From Thermus arciformis (lineage in GTDB: Bacteria; Deinococcota; Deinococci; Deinococcales; Thermaceae), in NCBI RefSeq assembly GCF_900102145.1, contig NZ_FNBC01000016.1, positions 1-51,592 of the forward strand: a stretch of 51,592 bases of DNA, read 5' to 3'. Position 1 is the first letter of the stretch; each line of letters starts with the position of its first letter. Under the pieces are notes generated by a model. That model was given only the letters and a program-made list of their open reading frames with translations, made no database searches and was not told the DNA's origin. Shown piece after piece: positions 20,271 to 30,416 of the stretch. A program made the position numbers and the translations under genes.

Positions 20271-23200
20271 ATGAGGGACTGGATCAAGGAAGTGGAAAAC
20301 CCGGCGGAGAGGAAGTGGGAGGAGTTCTACCGCAACCGCTTCCAGCACGACAAGCGGGTGCGCACCACCCACGGGGTGAACTGCACGGGGTCTTGCTCCT
20401 GGGAGGTCTTCGTCAAGGACGGGATCGTCACCTGGGAGCTCCAGGCCACGGACTACCCGAGCCTCGAGGCGGGCCTCCCCCCCTACGAGCCCCGGGGGTG
20501 CCAGCGGGGCATCAGCTTCAGCTGGTACCTCTACAGCCCCATCCGGGTGAAGTACCCCTACGCCAAGGGGGCCCTGCTGGACCTCTGGCGGGAGGCCAAG
20601 AAGCAGCATCCCGACCCCGTGGCTGCCTGGGAGGCCATCCAGAGCGATCCTCATAAGCGCAAGCGCTACCAGAAGGCCCGCGGAAAGGGAGGCTTCAGGC
20701 GGGCGAGCTGGGACGAGGTATTGGAGCTCATCGCCGCCGCCGTGGTTTCCACGGTGAAGCGCTACGGGCCGGACCGGGTCATCGGCTTTTCCCCCATCCC
20801 CGCCATGAGCCAGATCTCCTACGCCGCCGGAAGCCGCTTCCTCTCCCTTTTGGGCGGGGTGCCCATGAGCTTCTACGACTGGTACTGCGACCTGCCCAAC
20901 GCCTCGCCGGAGATCTGGGGGGAGCAGACCGACGTCCACGAGTCCGCCGACTGGTACAACGCCCGCTTCATCGCTGTCATGGGCTCCAACCTCAACATGA
21001 CCCGCACCCCCGACACCCACTTCATCTCCGAGGTGCGGCACGCTGGGGCCAAGCTCACCGTCTTCAGCCCCGATTTCTCCCAGGTGTCCAAGTACGCCGA
21101 CTGGTGGATCCCCGTCCACCCCGGCCAGGACGGGGCCTTCTGGATGGCGGTGAACCACGTCCTCCTCAAGGAGTTCTACGCCGAGCGGGAGGTGCCCTAC
21201 TTCCAGGACTACCTGAAGCGCTACACGGATAGCCCCTTCCTGGTGGAGATCAAGGACGGCCGCCCGGGGCGCTACCTGAGGGCGAACCGCCTCGCCGAGT
21301 ACGCCGAGGAGGAAAACGGCGACTTCAAGCTCCTCGTCTTTGACGAGGCCAAGGGCCCGAGGATGCCCATGGGGACCCTGGGCTTCCGCTGGCAGAAGGA
21401 GAAGGGGAAGTGGAACCTGAAGCTGGAGGACCCCAAAACGGGCGAGCCCTTGAACCCCCGGCTGAGCCTCTTCGGCGTGGAGGACGAGGTCGTCCTGGTG
21501 GAGTTTGACGACTTCGCCGCAGACCGCAGGCTCAAGCGGGGGGTGCCGGTCAAGTACGTGGCCACCAAGGACGGGGAAAGGGTGGCGGTGGCCACGGTCT
21601 TTGACCTCCTCATGGCCCAGTTCGGCGTGGGCCGGGGCCTCCCGGGGGACTACCCCGCCTCTTACGAGGACGACCTCCCCTATACCCCCGCCTGGCAGGA
21701 GAAGTGGACGGGGATCCACCGGGACACCCTCCTCGCCTACGCCCGGGCCTGGGGGGAGAACGGCCTCAAGACCAAGGGGAAGAACCTCATCATCATCGGG
21801 GCGGGCATCAACCACTGGTACCACAACAACCTCATGTACCGGGCGGGGATCGTGGCCCTCATGCTCACGGGGAGCGTGGGGGTGAACGGGGGCGGCCTCG
21901 CCCACTACGTGGGCCAGGAGAAGCTGGCCAACCAGGCCTCCTGGGGGCCCATCGCCTTCGCCACCGACTGGGGTTACCCGCCCAGGCAGCAGAACACCCC
22001 GAGCTTCCACTACGTCCACTCCGACCAGTGGCGCTACGAGCGGGGCTTCGCCGCCTACGACAAGACGGCCAAGGGGCTTTCCGACCACACCATAGACCAC
22101 CAGGTGCGGGCGGTGCGCAAGGGGTGGCTTCCCTTCTTCCCCCAGTTCAACAAGAGCCCCCTGGAGGTGGTGGCCGAGGCCGAGGCCAAGGGGGCGAAGA
22201 CCGAGGCCGAGATCGTCCAGCACGTGGTGGAGGCCCTGAAGCGGGGAGAGCTCCGTTTCGCCGTGGAGGACCCCGACGCCCCGGAGAACTGGCCCAGGGT
22301 CTGGTTCATCTGGCGGGGGAACGCCATCGGCACCAGCGCCAAGGGGCACGAGTACTTCCTCAAGCACTACCTGGGAACCCACACCAACACCGTGGCCGAG
22401 GAGGCGGCCGAGGGGCACGTGACGGAGGTGGTCTACAGGAAGCCCGCCCCTGAAGGGAAGCTGGACCTTGTGGTGGACCTCAACTTCCGCATGGACACCA
22501 GCGCCCTCTACTCGGACATCGTCCTCCCCGCCGCCACCTGGTACGAGAAAGACGACCTGAACACCACCGACCTCCACACCTTCATCAACCCCCTCCAGGC
22601 CGCCGTGCCCCCCGCCTGGGAGTCCAAGCCCGACTGGGAGATCTTCAAGGCCATCGCCAAGAAGGTCTCCGAGCTCGCCCGGGTCCACCTGCCGAGGCCT
22701 GTGAAGGACCTGGTCATGATCCCCCTCCAGCACGACACCCCTGACGAGCTCGCCCAGCCGGAGGACCGGGACTGGAAGCGGGGCGAGGTGGAGGCCATCC
22801 CCGGCAAGACCATGCCCAAGTTCCGGGTGGTGGAGCGGGACTACACCAAGCTCTACGAGAAGTTCGTCACCCTGGGCCCCACGGTGGAGAAGGTGGGCGT
22901 GGGGATGCACGGCCTCACCATCCCCGTGGAGGACTTCTACAAGGAGCTCACCGAGCGCCAGCCCCGCCTTTACGAGGGGGAGAAGCGGCCCTCCCTGGAG
23001 GAGGCCCGCCAGGTGGCCGAGGCCATCCTCTTCCTGGATCCCGTGTCCAACGGGGAGCTCGCCTACCGGGCCTTCCTGGACGAGGAGAAGAAGACCGGGG
23101 TGAAGCTTACCGACCTCGCCGAGGGCAACCGCCACGTGCGCATCTCCTTCAAGGACATCGTGGCCCAGCCCCGCCGCCAGCTCACCACCCCCACTTGGAG

Positions 23201-23861
23201 CGCCATCATCAACCACGGCCGCGCCTACAGCCCCTATACCCTAAACGTGGAGCGCTTCATCCCCTGGCGCACCCTCACGGGGAGGCAGCACTTCTACCTG
23301 GACCACCCGAACTACCTGGCCTGGGGCGAGCACCTGCCCGCCTACAAGCCCCGCCCCGAGGTCCACATGCTCCAGGAGACGGAAAGGTCGGCTAAGGAGG
23401 CCCAGGGGAAGCTCATGAACTACATCACCCCCCACGGGAAGTGGTCCATCCACTCCACTTACTCGGAGAACCACCGCATGATGACCCTCTCCCGGGGGGG
23501 CTACCCCGTGTGGCTGAACGACAAGGACGCGGCAGAACTGGGCATCCGGGACAACGACTGGGTGGAGCTTTTCAACGACAACGGGGTCTTCGTGCAAAGG
23601 GCCATCGTCTCCGCCCGAATCCCCAGGGGCACGGTCTTCGTCTACCACGCCACCGAGCGCACCGTGGGCATCCCCAAGAGCCCCCTTAGGGGCAAGCGGG
23701 CGGGGATGAACAACTCCATCACCCGCGCCCGGCTCAAGCCCGTGCTCATGTCGGGCGGCTACGCCCAGTTCACCTACGCCTTCAACTACTGGGGGCCCGT
23801 GGGGGTGAACCGGGACACCTGGGTCTACGTGCGCAAGCTGGAGGCCCCGCCGGAGTGGTAA
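20271..23861 (+). CDS. narG: Respiratory nitrate reductase alpha subunit
   Basis: The 1196-aa molybdo-bis-MGD catalytic subunit has HGVNCTGSC (H34, C38, C42) plus C77, the His-Cys3 FS0 cluster. The Mo ligand Asp is in YDWYCDLP (D207). The stretch [18 protein letters not shown] is typical of NarG. It reduces nitrate to nitrite on the cytoplasmic side. I do not see a canonical N-terminal Tat leader. The ATG at 20271 is 6 bases after GGAGG; a GTG at 20265 is in frame. Confidence 0.96.
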   Translation: MRDWIKEVENPAERKWEEFYRNRFQHDKRVRTTHGVNCTGSCSWEVFVKDGIVTWELQATDYPSLEAGLPPYEPRGCQRGISFSWYLYSPIRVKYPYAKGALLDLWREAKKQHPDPVAAWEAIQSDPHKRKRYQKARGKGGFRRASWDEVLELIAAAVVSTVKRYGPDRVIGFSPIPAMSQISYAAGSRFLSLLGGVPMSFYDWYCDLPNASPEIWGEQTDVHESADWYNARFIAVMGSNLNMTRTPDTHFISEVRHAGAKLTVFSPDFSQVSKYADWWIPVHPGQDGAFWMAVNHVLLKEFYAEREVPYFQDYLKRYTDSPFLVEIKDGRPGRYLRANRLAEYAEEENGDFKLLVFDEAKGPRMPMGTLGFRWQKEKGKWNLKLEDPKTGEPLNPRLSLFGVEDEVVLVEFDDFAADRRLKRGVPVKYVATKDGERVAVATVFDLLMAQFGVGRGLPGDYPASYEDDLPYTPAWQEKWTGIHRDTLLAYARAWGENGLKTKGKNLIIIGAGINHWYHNNLMYRAGIVALMLTGSVGVNGGGLAHYVGQEKLANQASWGPIAFATDWGYPPRQQNTPSFHYVHSDQWRYERGFAAYDKTAKGLSDHTIDHQVRAVRKGWLPFFPQFNKSPLEVVAEAEAKGAKTEAEIVQHVVEALKRGELRFAVEDPDAPENWPRVWFIWRGNAIGTSAKGHEYFLKHYLGTHTNTVAEEAAEGHVTEVVYRKPAPEGKLDLVVDLNFRMDTSALYSDIVLPAATWYEKDDLNTTDLHTFINPLQAAVPPAWESKPDWEIFKAIAKKVSELARVHLPRPVKDLVMIPLQHDTPDELAQPEDRDWKRGEVEAIPGKTMPKFRVVERDYTKLYEKFVTLGPTVEKVGVGMHGLTIPVEDFYKELTERQPRLYEGEKRPSLEEARQVAEAILFLDPVSNGELAYRAFLDEEKKTGVKLTDLAEGNRHVRISFKDIVAQPRRQLTTPTWSAIINHGRAYSPYTLNVERFIPWRTLTGRQHFYLDHPNYLAWGEHLPAYKPRPEVHMLQETERSAKEAQGKLMNYITPHGKWSIHSTYSENHRMMTLSRGGYPVWLNDKDAAELGIRDNDWVELFNDNGVFVQRAIVSARIPRGTVFVYHATERTVGIPKSPLRGKRAGMNNSITRARLKPVLMSGGYAQFTYAFNYWGPVGVNRDTWVYVRKLEAPPEW

Positions 23862-23872
23862 GGAGGGAACCC

Positions 23873-25408
23873 ATGAAGGTTAGAGCCCACATGTCCATGC
23901 TCTTCCACCTGGACAAGTGCATCGGCTGCCACACGTGCTCCATCGCCTGCAAGAACCTCTGGACCGACCGCAAGGGCGCGGAGTACATGTGGTGGAACAA
24001 CGTGGAGACCCGGCCCGGGGCCGGCTACCCCACGGGCTGGGAGGACCAGGAGCGCTTTAGAGGCGGCTGGGAGTACAAGGACGGCCACCTGGACCTGCGC
24101 CTCCACTCCCGGACCCAGGGGCTTTTCCGCCTCTTCTTCAACCCCGCCCTGCCCTCCCTGGACGACTACTACGAGCCCTTCACCTTCCGTTACTCCGACC
24201 TTTTCACCGCCCCTGAGGGCGAGGACCAGCCCACGGCCATCCCCGTGTCCATGATCACCGGGGAGCCCATGACCCCGGAGGCGGGCCCCAACTGGGACGA
24301 CGACCTCTCGGGCAGCCCCCTCTACGCCAAAAACGACCCCAACCTGAAGGCCCTGGACCCCGAGGTGCGGGCCCAGCTTGAGGAGATCGAGGGGGTGGTC
24401 TTCCAGTACCTCCCCCGGATCTGCAACCACTGCCTGAACCCCGCCTGCGTGGCCGCCTGCCCCTCGGGGGCCATCTACAAGCGGGCGGAGGACGGGGTGG
24501 TGCTGGTCAACGAAAACAAGTGCAAGGCCTGGCGCATGTGCGTGGCCGCCTGCCCCTACAAGAAGGTCTACTACAACTGGGCCACGGGGAAGAGCGAGAA
24601 GTGCATCCTCTGCTTCCCCCGGTTGGAGACGGGCCAGGCCCCGGCCTGCGCCCACTCCTGCGTGGGGCGCATCCGCTACATGGGGGTTTTGCTCTACGAC
24701 GCCGACCGCATCCCCGAGGCGGCCATGGTGCCGGACGAGGAGCTCGTAGAGTCCCAGCTCTCCCTCATCCTGGACCCCTTTGACCCCGAGGTGATCGCCG
24801 CCGCCAAGGCCGAGGGGATTGACGAGGGGTGGATCCAGGCCGCCCAGAAGTCCCCCATCTACAAGTTCGTGAAGGTCTGGCGGCTGGCCCTGCCCCTCCA
24901 CCCCGAGTACCGCACCCTGGCCATGATGTTCTACGTCCCACCCCTCTCCCCGGTGGTCTCCACGGTGGAGAAGGCCTTCAGGGCCAGCCAGGGGAACGGG
25001 GGCCTGGTGCGCCTGGACCTTCCGGAGACCGACCTGGACTTTGAGGTCTACGCGGCCCTGGAGAAGGCCCGCATGCCCGTAAAGTACCTCGCCAACCTCT
25101 TCGCCGCGGGCAACGAGGCGCACATCGTCCCCGTGCTCAAGAAGATGCTGGCGGTGCGCATCCTTAAGCGGCAGGAGAGCCTCGAGGGCCGCCCCACCGA
25201 GAAGGCCCTGAAGGTCCTGGCGGACGCGGGCCTCACCCTGGAGGAGGCCGAGGCCATCTACCGGCTCACCACCTTGCCCACCTTAGAGGAGCGCTTCGTG
25301 CTTCCCCCCTACCACCGGGAGATGGCCGCCGAGGTCTGGAAGGACCCCCTGGCCCACAAGGGCGAGGCGGGCCTGGGCTACATCCAGCCCCCCTTGCGGG
25401 GCGAGTAG
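23873..25408 (+). CDS. narH: Respiratory nitrate reductase beta subunit
   Basis: The 511-aa electron-transfer subunit has four Cys clusters: CIGCHTCSIAC near the N-terminus, CNHCLNPACVAACPSG, CKAWRMCVAACPYK (the Trp-containing [3Fe-4S] site) and CILCFPRLETGQAPACAHSC. It conducts electrons from NarI heme to NarG. The ATG at 23873 follows AAGGAGGGAACCC, 11 bp after narG. Confidence 0.96.
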   Translation: MKVRAHMSMLFHLDKCIGCHTCSIACKNLWTDRKGAEYMWWNNVETRPGAGYPTGWEDQERFRGGWEYKDGHLDLRLHSRTQGLFRLFFNPALPSLDDYYEPFTFRYSDLFTAPEGEDQPTAIPVSMITGEPMTPEAGPNWDDDLSGSPLYAKNDPNLKALDPEVRAQLEEIEGVVFQYLPRICNHCLNPACVAACPSGAIYKRAEDGVVLVNENKCKAWRMCVAACPYKKVYYNWATGKSEKCILCFPRLETGQAPACAHSCVGRIRYMGVLLYDADRIPEAAMVPDEELVESQLSLILDPFDPEVIAAAKAEGIDEGWIQAAQKSPIYKFVKVWRLALPLHPEYRTLAMMFYVPPLSPVVSTVEKAFRASQGNGGLVRLDLPETDLDFEVYAALEKARMPVKYLANLFAAGNEAHIVPVLKKMLAVRILKRQESLEGRPTEKALKVLADAGLTLEEAEAIYRLTTLPTLEERFVLPPYHREMAAEVWKDPLAHKGEAGLGYIQPPLRGE

Positions 25409-25417
25409 GAGGGCGCC

Positions 25418-25933
25418 ATGCCGGGAAACCCTAACCTCCTGGAAACCCTGGCCCTGGCCCTGGACTACCCCATGCCGGGCCGCTTAGAGGAGCTCTGGCG
25501 GCGCTGGATTGGGTGCCCGAGGGGCCCCGCCAAGCAGAAGCTGGAGCGCTTCTTGCGCCAGGTGGAGGACCTCTCCTTAGGGGAGTGGGAGGAGCTCTAC
25601 ACCCGCACCCTGGACCTCACCCCCACCACCGCCCCCTACGTGGGCTTCGCGGTGTACGGGGAGAGCTACCAGCGGGGGGAGCTCCTCGCCGCTTTGGTGC
25701 GGGCCTTCCGGGAGCTTGAGCTTGACCCGGGGAGCGAGCTTCCCGACCACCTGGCGAACGTCCTCCGCTACCTGGCCCGGGTGGAGGAGCCCCTGCCGGA
25801 GCTTGCGGAGATCCTTCCCCGGGCCCTTTCCGAGATGCACAAGACCCTCAAGACCCTGGACGCCAAGAACCCCTACCTCCTGATTTTGGAAGCCGTCCAG
25901 GAGGCCTTGCAGGGGGACTTGGCAAGGAGGTGA
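25418..25933 (+). CDS. narJ: Nitrate reductase assembly chaperone
   Basis: The 171-aa helical protein of the NarJ/NarW (TorD-like) family has the LALDYPMPGRLEELW opening and the central LYTRTLDLTPTTAPYVGFAVYGESYQRGELLAAL, matching the NarJ signature (Y-x-x-x-F-[DE]-x-x-P region). It helps molybdenum cofactor insertion into NarG and membrane attachment of NarGH. It lies between narH and narI, as in other nar operons. Confidence 0.9.
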   Translation: MPGNPNLLETLALALDYPMPGRLEELWRRWIGCPRGPAKQKLERFLRQVEDLSLGEWEELYTRTLDLTPTTAPYVGFAVYGESYQRGELLAALVRAFRELELDPGSELPDHLANVLRYLARVEEPLPELAEILPRALSEMHKTLKTLDAKNPYLLILEAVQEALQGDLARR

Positions 25934-25936
25934 AGG

Positions 25937-26614
25937 ATGAACTGGAACGCCCTTCTCTTCGCCGTCTTCCCCTACATCGCCCTCACCCTGGCGGTGGCGG
26001 TGACCGCCTACCGCATGGTCTACAGGCCCTTCTCCGTCTCGGCCCAGTCCAGCCAGCTCTTGGAGCAGAAGCGCCTCTTCTTCGGCTCCACCGCCATGCA
26101 CTGGGGCCTGGTGATTGTCCTCCTTGGGCACCTTTTGGCGCTGCTTCTGCCCAAGGGGCTCCTCCTCTGGAACGCCGTGCCCCTCAGGCTTTACCTCTTG
26201 GAGATCACCGGGCTTGGCCTCGGGCTTTGGGCCCTCTTCGGCACCTACGTCCTCCTCGCCCGGCGCATCTCCGTGGCCCGGGTGCGGGCGGCCTCCACCC
26301 CCATGGACTACCTGGTCCTGGTGGTGGTCTTTGTCTCCGCCCTCACCGGGGTTCTCACCGCGGTCCTCTACCGCTACGGCTCCTTCTGGTTCCCCGCGGT
26401 GATGACCCCCTACCTCTGGTCCGTCCTCACCCTGAACCCCAGGCCCGAGCTTCTCCAGGACCTCCCCTTCTGGACTAAGCTCCACGTCTTCAACTTCTGG
26501 CTCTTCCTGGCCCTCTTCCCCTTCTCCCGCCTGGTCCACATCGTCACCGTGCCCCTGGGGTACGTGGTGCGGCCCTGGCAGATTGTCGTCTGGGTGCGCA
26601 AGCTGGCGAGGTGA
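25937..26614 (+). CDS. narI: Nitrate reductase gamma subunit (di-heme b)
   Basis: The 225-aa membrane protein has five predicted helices. His-bearing helices include LFFGSTAMHWGLVIVLLGH near residues 48-66 and the C-terminal KLHVFNFWLFLALFPFSRLVH, which supply the two b hemes. It oxidises menaquinol on the outer face and anchors NarGH. AAGGAGGTGAAGG precedes the ATG, 3 bp after narJ. Confidence 0.94.
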   Translation: MNWNALLFAVFPYIALTLAVAVTAYRMVYRPFSVSAQSSQLLEQKRLFFGSTAMHWGLVIVLLGHLLALLLPKGLLLWNAVPLRLYLLEITGLGLGLWALFGTYVLLARRISVARVRAASTPMDYLVLVVVFVSALTGVLTAVLYRYGSFWFPAVMTPYLWSVLTLNPRPELLQDLPFWTKLHVFNFWLFLALFPFSRLVHIVTVPLGYVVRPWQIVVWVRKLAR

Positions 26615-26617
26615 GCC

Positions 26618-27949
26618 ATGGTCCACGATCCTGCCCAACTGGACAAGGAGCGTCCCGACCGCTTAAGGGTGCTCTGGCTTTCCACCTTGGCCTTCACCCT
26701 CATGTTCGCCGCTTGGCTCATGTTCGGCGTGCTGGGGGTGCCCATCCGCAAGGAGTTCGGCCTCTCCGACGTGCAGCTTTCCTGGATTTCCGCCCTGGCC
26801 ATCCTCAATGGCTCCCTTTGGCGCCTTCTGGCGGGCGTTCTCGCCGACCGCTACGGGGGGCGGCTGGTCTTCACCCTCATGCTCTTCTTCACCGCCATTC
26901 CCGCCTACCTGGTTTCCCGGGCGGGGAGCTACGAGGAACTCCTCCTCTACGCCTTCCTGGTGGGCTTTGCCGGGAACAGCTTCAGCGTGGGCATCGCCTG
27001 GAACTCCGCCTGGTTCCCCAAGGACCAGCAGGGCTTTGCCCTGGGGGTCTTCGGGGCGGGCAACGTGGGGGCCAGCGTCACCAAGTTCATCGGCCCGGCC
27101 CTCATCGCCAGCGTTCCCGCCTCGGGGTATTTGGGGGGGCTCATTCCCGGGGGGTGGCGCTTCATCCCCTTCCTCTACGCGGTGCTCCTGGTGCTGATGG
27201 GCTTCGTCCTGTGGTTCGGCACCCCCCAGAAGGACAAGCGCCCGGGGCAGGGAAGGCCCTTCCTGGACATGCTAAGGCCCCTCCGCCACATACGGGTGTG
27301 GCGCTTCAGCCTCTACTACGTGGTGGTCTTTGGGGCCTACGTGGCCCTTAGCGCCTGGCTTCCTAAATACTACGTGGACGTCTTCGGCCTGCCCCTGCAC
27401 GAGGCGGCCCTGCTCACCGCCCTTTTCATCTTCCCCGCGAGCCTCCTTAGGCCGGTGGGGGGCTACCTCTCTGACCGCTTCGGGGCGCGGCGCATCATGT
27501 ACTGGACCTTCGGCATCATCCTCCTGGCCTCGGGGGTGCTGATGATGCCCGAAGGGCACATCGTCCTCTACACCAAGCAAGGGGCCAAGGAGGTGATGCA
27601 GTTCACCATGAGCGTGGGGCTCTTCACCCTCCTGGTCTTCCTCATCGGCGTGGGGATGGGGATCGGCAAGGCCGCGGTCTACAAGCACATCCCTACCTAC
27701 TTCCCCCAGGACGTGGGGGCGGTGGGCGGCCTCGTGGGGATGCTGGGGGCCTTGGGGGGCTTCTTCCTCCCGCCCCTTTTCGCCTACGCCCAGGCCTGGA
27801 CCGGCCTGCCCCAGATGACCTTCTTCGTCCTCTTCCTCCTCACCGCCATCAGCTTCCTCTGGATGCACCTCACCGTCCTAAAGCTCTTGCAGCAGGAGGC
27901 CCAGCACCTCAAGAACGACTTTGAGCTGAAAGGAGACCGTCCATGCTGA
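26618..27949 (+). CDS. narK1: Nitrate/nitrite transporter of the MFS NNP family, NarK1
   Basis: This 443-aa 12-helix MFS transporter has the nitrate signature GIAWNSAWFPKDQQGFALG followed by VFGAGNVGASVT (about residues 124-155). A second Gly-rich signature is GVGMGIGKAAVYKHIPTYFP in the second half. Tandem NarK pairs usually combine a nitrate/proton importer with a nitrate/nitrite antiporter. It overlaps narK2 by 7 bases. Confidence 0.92.
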   Translation: MVHDPAQLDKERPDRLRVLWLSTLAFTLMFAAWLMFGVLGVPIRKEFGLSDVQLSWISALAILNGSLWRLLAGVLADRYGGRLVFTLMLFFTAIPAYLVSRAGSYEELLLYAFLVGFAGNSFSVGIAWNSAWFPKDQQGFALGVFGAGNVGASVTKFIGPALIASVPASGYLGGLIPGGWRFIPFLYAVLLVLMGFVLWFGTPQKDKRPGQGRPFLDMLRPLRHIRVWRFSLYYVVVFGAYVALSAWLPKYYVDVFGLPLHEAALLTALFIFPASLLRPVGGYLSDRFGARRIMYWTFGIILLASGVLMMPEGHIVLYTKQGAKEVMQFTMSVGLFTLLVFLIGVGMGIGKAAVYKHIPTYFPQDVGAVGGLVGMLGALGGFFLPPLFAYAQAWTGLPQMTFFVLFLLTAISFLWMHLTVLKLLQQEAQHLKNDFELKGDRPC

Positions 27950-29274
27950 AGTCCGCCAAGGGGACCTGGATTACGGATTGGAACCCCGAGGACCCCAAGC
28001 GCTGGGACCCCGCCCTGGCCTGGCGCACCCTCTGGATCACCACCTTCAACCTCACCCTGGCCTTCATCACCTGGTTTGTGGTGAGCGCCCTGGTGGTGCG
28101 CCTGCCCAAGGTGGGGTTTGAGCTCTCCACCACCCAGCTCTTCTGGCTCACGGCCATGCCGGGACTGGCCGGGGGCACCCTGCGCATCATCTGGACCTTC
28201 TTGCCCCCCATCTTGGGCACCCGCCACCTGGTCACCTTTTCCACCCTCCTCCTTCTCATCCCGCTTCTGGGCTGGGGCTTCGCCGTGCAGAACACCGGGA
28301 CCCCTTACTGGGTTCTCCTGCTCCTGGCCTTCTTGGCGGGCATCGGGGGAGGGAACTTCTCGGGGTTCATGCCCTCCACCAGCTACTTCTTCCCCAAGCG
28401 CCTCCAGGGGACGGCCTTGGGCCTGCAGGCGGGGATCGGCAACTTCGGGGTTTCCATCGTCCAGTTCGTGACCCCCTGGGTCATCGGCTTCGCCCTCTTC
28501 GGCTCCCTTTTGGGCGGGCCCCAGACCTTTACCCCCAAGCCTGGGGTGTCCCAGCCCATCTGGCTCCAGAACGCCACCTTCCTCTGGGTGCCCTTGGTCC
28601 TCTTGGGGGCGCTTGTGGCCTGGGTCTACCTGAGGAGCGTGCCCATCCGGGCCAACTTCCGGGAGCAGTTTGACATCTTCCGCGACAAACACACCTGGAT
28701 CATGACCAGCCTTTACATCATGACCTTCGGGTCCTTTTCCGGGTTCTCCGCCATCTTCCCCCTCCTCATCCGCGAGGTCTACGGGAAGTTTGAGGGGGCT
28801 CCCGATCCCTTGCGGTACGCCTTCCTGGGGCCTTTGGTGGGTTCCTTGGCCCGGGTGATCGCGGGGCCCATCTCCGACCGCCTGGGCGGGGCCATCGTCA
28901 CCCAGGTTTCCGCCATCGGCATCTTCCTCTCCGCCCTTCTGGTCACCCTCTACACCCGGCCCACCTCCTTGGACCAGTTCCCCATGTTCGTGGTGGCCAT
29001 GCTCCTGGTCTTCTTCTTCAGCGGGGTGGGGAACGCCAGCACCTTCAAGCAGATGCCCATGATCTTCCCGCCCCGCCAGGCGGGGGGGGTCATCGGCTGG
29101 ACCGCGGCCATCGCCGCCTACGGGCCCTTCCTCTTCTCCACCCTGGCCGCCTACACCCAGCGGGCCACGGGGGGCTTCACCGCTTTCTTCTATGGGCTCA
29201 TGGTCTTCTACGCCCTCAACCTCTTCCTGAACTGGTACTACTACGCCCGTAAGGGAGCGGAGAAGCCCTGCTAA
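27943..29274 (+). CDS. narK2: Nitrate/nitrite transporter of the MFS NNP family, NarK2
   Basis: The second 443-aa NNP transporter has the signatures GIGGGNFSGFMPSTSYFFPK and GIGNFGVSIVQFVTPW in the first half. SGVGNASTFKQMPMIFPPRQ in the second half corresponds to the other signature. Sequence differs clearly from narK1, so the two probably differ in transport mode. The TAA stop lies inside a REP-like palindrome (29272-29316), the likely 3' end of the nar operon. Confidence 0.92.
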   Translation: MLKSAKGTWITDWNPEDPKRWDPALAWRTLWITTFNLTLAFITWFVVSALVVRLPKVGFELSTTQLFWLTAMPGLAGGTLRIIWTFLPPILGTRHLVTFSTLLLLIPLLGWGFAVQNTGTPYWVLLLLAFLAGIGGGNFSGFMPSTSYFFPKRLQGTALGLQAGIGNFGVSIVQFVTPWVIGFALFGSLLGGPQTFTPKPGVSQPIWLQNATFLWVPLVLLGALVAWVYLRSVPIRANFREQFDIFRDKHTWIMTSLYIMTFGSFSGFSAIFPLLIREVYGKFEGAPDPLRYAFLGPLVGSLARVIAGPISDRLGGAIVTQVSAIGIFLSALLVTLYTRPTSLDQFPMFVVAMLLVFFFSGVGNASTFKQMPMIFPPRQAGGVIGWTAAIAAYGPFLFSTLAAYTQRATGGFTAFFYGLMVFYALNLFLNWYYYARKGAEKPC

Positions 29275-29316
29275 ATGCCCTGCTGAGGCTTTCGCCTCGG
29301 CAGGGGCCCCAAAAGG
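29272..29316 (-). repeat. REP-like palindrome, copy A, at the end of narK2
   Basis: On the plus strand TAA (the narK2 stop) is followed by ATG, the stem CCCTGCTGAGGC / GCCTCGGCAGGG with loop TTTC and one G-T pair, then GCCCCAAAAGG. It has the same plan as the copies at 10372, 11472 and 15123. It probably acts as transcription terminator or mRNA 3' end. Confidence 0.75.
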
Positions 29317-29360
29317 AGGTGCCCATGCCCCGGGTGGGGAAGCCCCGCCCGGGGCTCTCC

Positions 29361-29374
29361 TTGACCCAGGTCAT
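29361..29374. promoter_or_regulatory. DnrT-type operator TTGACC-CA-GGTCAT upstream of the accessory operon
   Basis: This 14-bp dyad is centred 45.5 bp before the DUF2249 ATG at 29413. It is preceded by a small hairpin GCCCCG-CC-CGGGGC (29342-29355). It indicates that the accessory operon is a separate transcription unit co-regulated with nir and nor. Confidence 0.65.
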
Positions 29375-29412
29375 GGCCCAAGGCCCCCGGGCTTAGGGAG
29401 ACTGAGGGCGCT

Positions 29413-29631
29413 ATGGAGCTGGACGTGCGCGCGATCCCCCCTAGGGAAAGGCACCCCAAGATCTTCGGCGTCTTTGACGCCCTGGCCCCCGGCGAGAGCT
29501 TCGTCCTCGTCAACGACCACGACCCCAAGCCCCTCTACTACCAGCTTTTGGCCGAGCGCCCGGGCCAGGTGGACTGGACCTATTTGGAGGAGGGCCCGGA
29601 GGTATGGCGGGTGCGGATCGGGAAGAAGTAG
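29413..29631 (+). CDS. Single-domain DUF2249 protein
   Basis: The 72-aa protein is one complete DUF2249 domain: LDVRAIPPRERHPKIFGVFD, GESFVLVNDHDPKPLYYQL and a terminal WRVRIGK strand. The invariant HDP of the family is present. DUF2249 proteins are common beside nor, nir and hemerythrin genes and resemble the TusA fold. Their role is unsettled, with sulfur or metal delivery or NO response suggested. It is the first gene of a seven-gene accessory operon. Confidence 0.85.
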   Translation: MELDVRAIPPRERHPKIFGVFDALAPGESFVLVNDHDPKPLYYQLLAERPGQVDWTYLEEGPEVWRVRIGKK

Positions 29632-29642
29632 TCCGCCCCGAG

Positions 29643-30416
29643 ATGAAGGTGGCGGAGGTCCTAAAGCGCTGGCCGCACCTCCTCGAGGTCCTGGTGGCGG
29701 CGAGCCCCGCCTTCCAAAAGCTCAAAAACCCCCTCCTCCGCCGCACCATGCCCAACTTGGTCACCGTGGCCCAGGCGGCGAGGATCGGGGGGCTTACGCC
29801 GGAAGAACTCGTGGCAAGGCTCAACCGGGCCCTGGGGGTGGAGGCCAGGCTCCCCGTGGCGGGGGCGGAGGAGAGCCTCCTCGGTGCCCCGCCCCCTCCC
29901 TGGCTTTCCGCCCCCGTGGGCTTCCACCTGGACGTGCGGCCCATCCTGGAAGGAGGCGGGGAGCCCTTCCCGAACATCATGGCCGCCGCCAAGGAGGTGG
30001 CTCCAGGAGAGCGGCTCGTGCTGGAGGTGCTCTTTGAGCCCGTCCCCCTCTACCGGGTCCTGGCCAAGCAGGGCTTTCTCGCCTGGTGCGAGAAGGTGGG
30101 GGAGCGGCACTACCGGGCCCACTTCTACCGCCAGGGGGCGGGGGAAGGGGGGAGGGGTCCTGCGGTCCCCCTCACCGAGGCGGACTGGGAGGACTATCAG
30201 GCCGAGGTCTTCATTGAGGAGAACCTGGAGCCTCCTTTACCCATGATGCGGGTCCTCGAGGCCCTGGCCGCCCTCAAACCGGGGGAGAGGCTTCTCGTCC
30301 ACCACGTGCGCAGGCCCATCCACCTCCTCGCCCGCCTGGAGGAGGAGGGGCACGCCTACGCCCTCAAGGACCTCGGCCCCGGGAGGGTGGAGATCCTCAT
30401 CCGCAAGGGGGGCTAG
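29643..30416 (+). CDS. DUF1858 plus two DUF2249 domains
   Basis: The 257-aa three-domain protein has an N-terminal DUF1858 (MKVAEVLKRWPHLLEVLV...LRRTMPNLVTVAQAARI, about 1-65). A first DUF2249 follows (FHLDVRPILEGGGEPFPNIM, about 95-170), then a second (PPLPMMRVLEALAALKPGERLLVHHVRRP, about 185-257). The second has HHVRRP rather than HDP. The start is uncertain: ATG 29643 has weak ribosome signals, while ATG 29604, overlapping the previous gene, has GGAGG immediately before it. Function unknown; context points to NO metabolism. Confidence 0.75.
   Translation: MKVAEVLKRWPHLLEVLVAASPAFQKLKNPLLRRTMPNLVTVAQAARIGGLTPEELVARLNRALGVEARLPVAGAEESLLGAPPPPWLSAPVGFHLDVRPILEGGGEPFPNIMAAAKEVAPGERLVLEVLFEPVPLYRVLAKQGFLAWCEKVGERHYRAHFYRQGAGEGGRGPAVPLTEADWEDYQAEVFIEENLEPPLPMMRVLEALAALKPGERLLVHHVRRPIHLLARLEEEGHAYALKDLGPGRVEILIRKGG

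Noticed and set aside
20196-23216. 1006-codon minus-strand open frame opposite narG
   Set aside because: Antisense shadow of narG with low-complexity His/Val/Leu/Gly-rich text; no start signals or domain resemblance.
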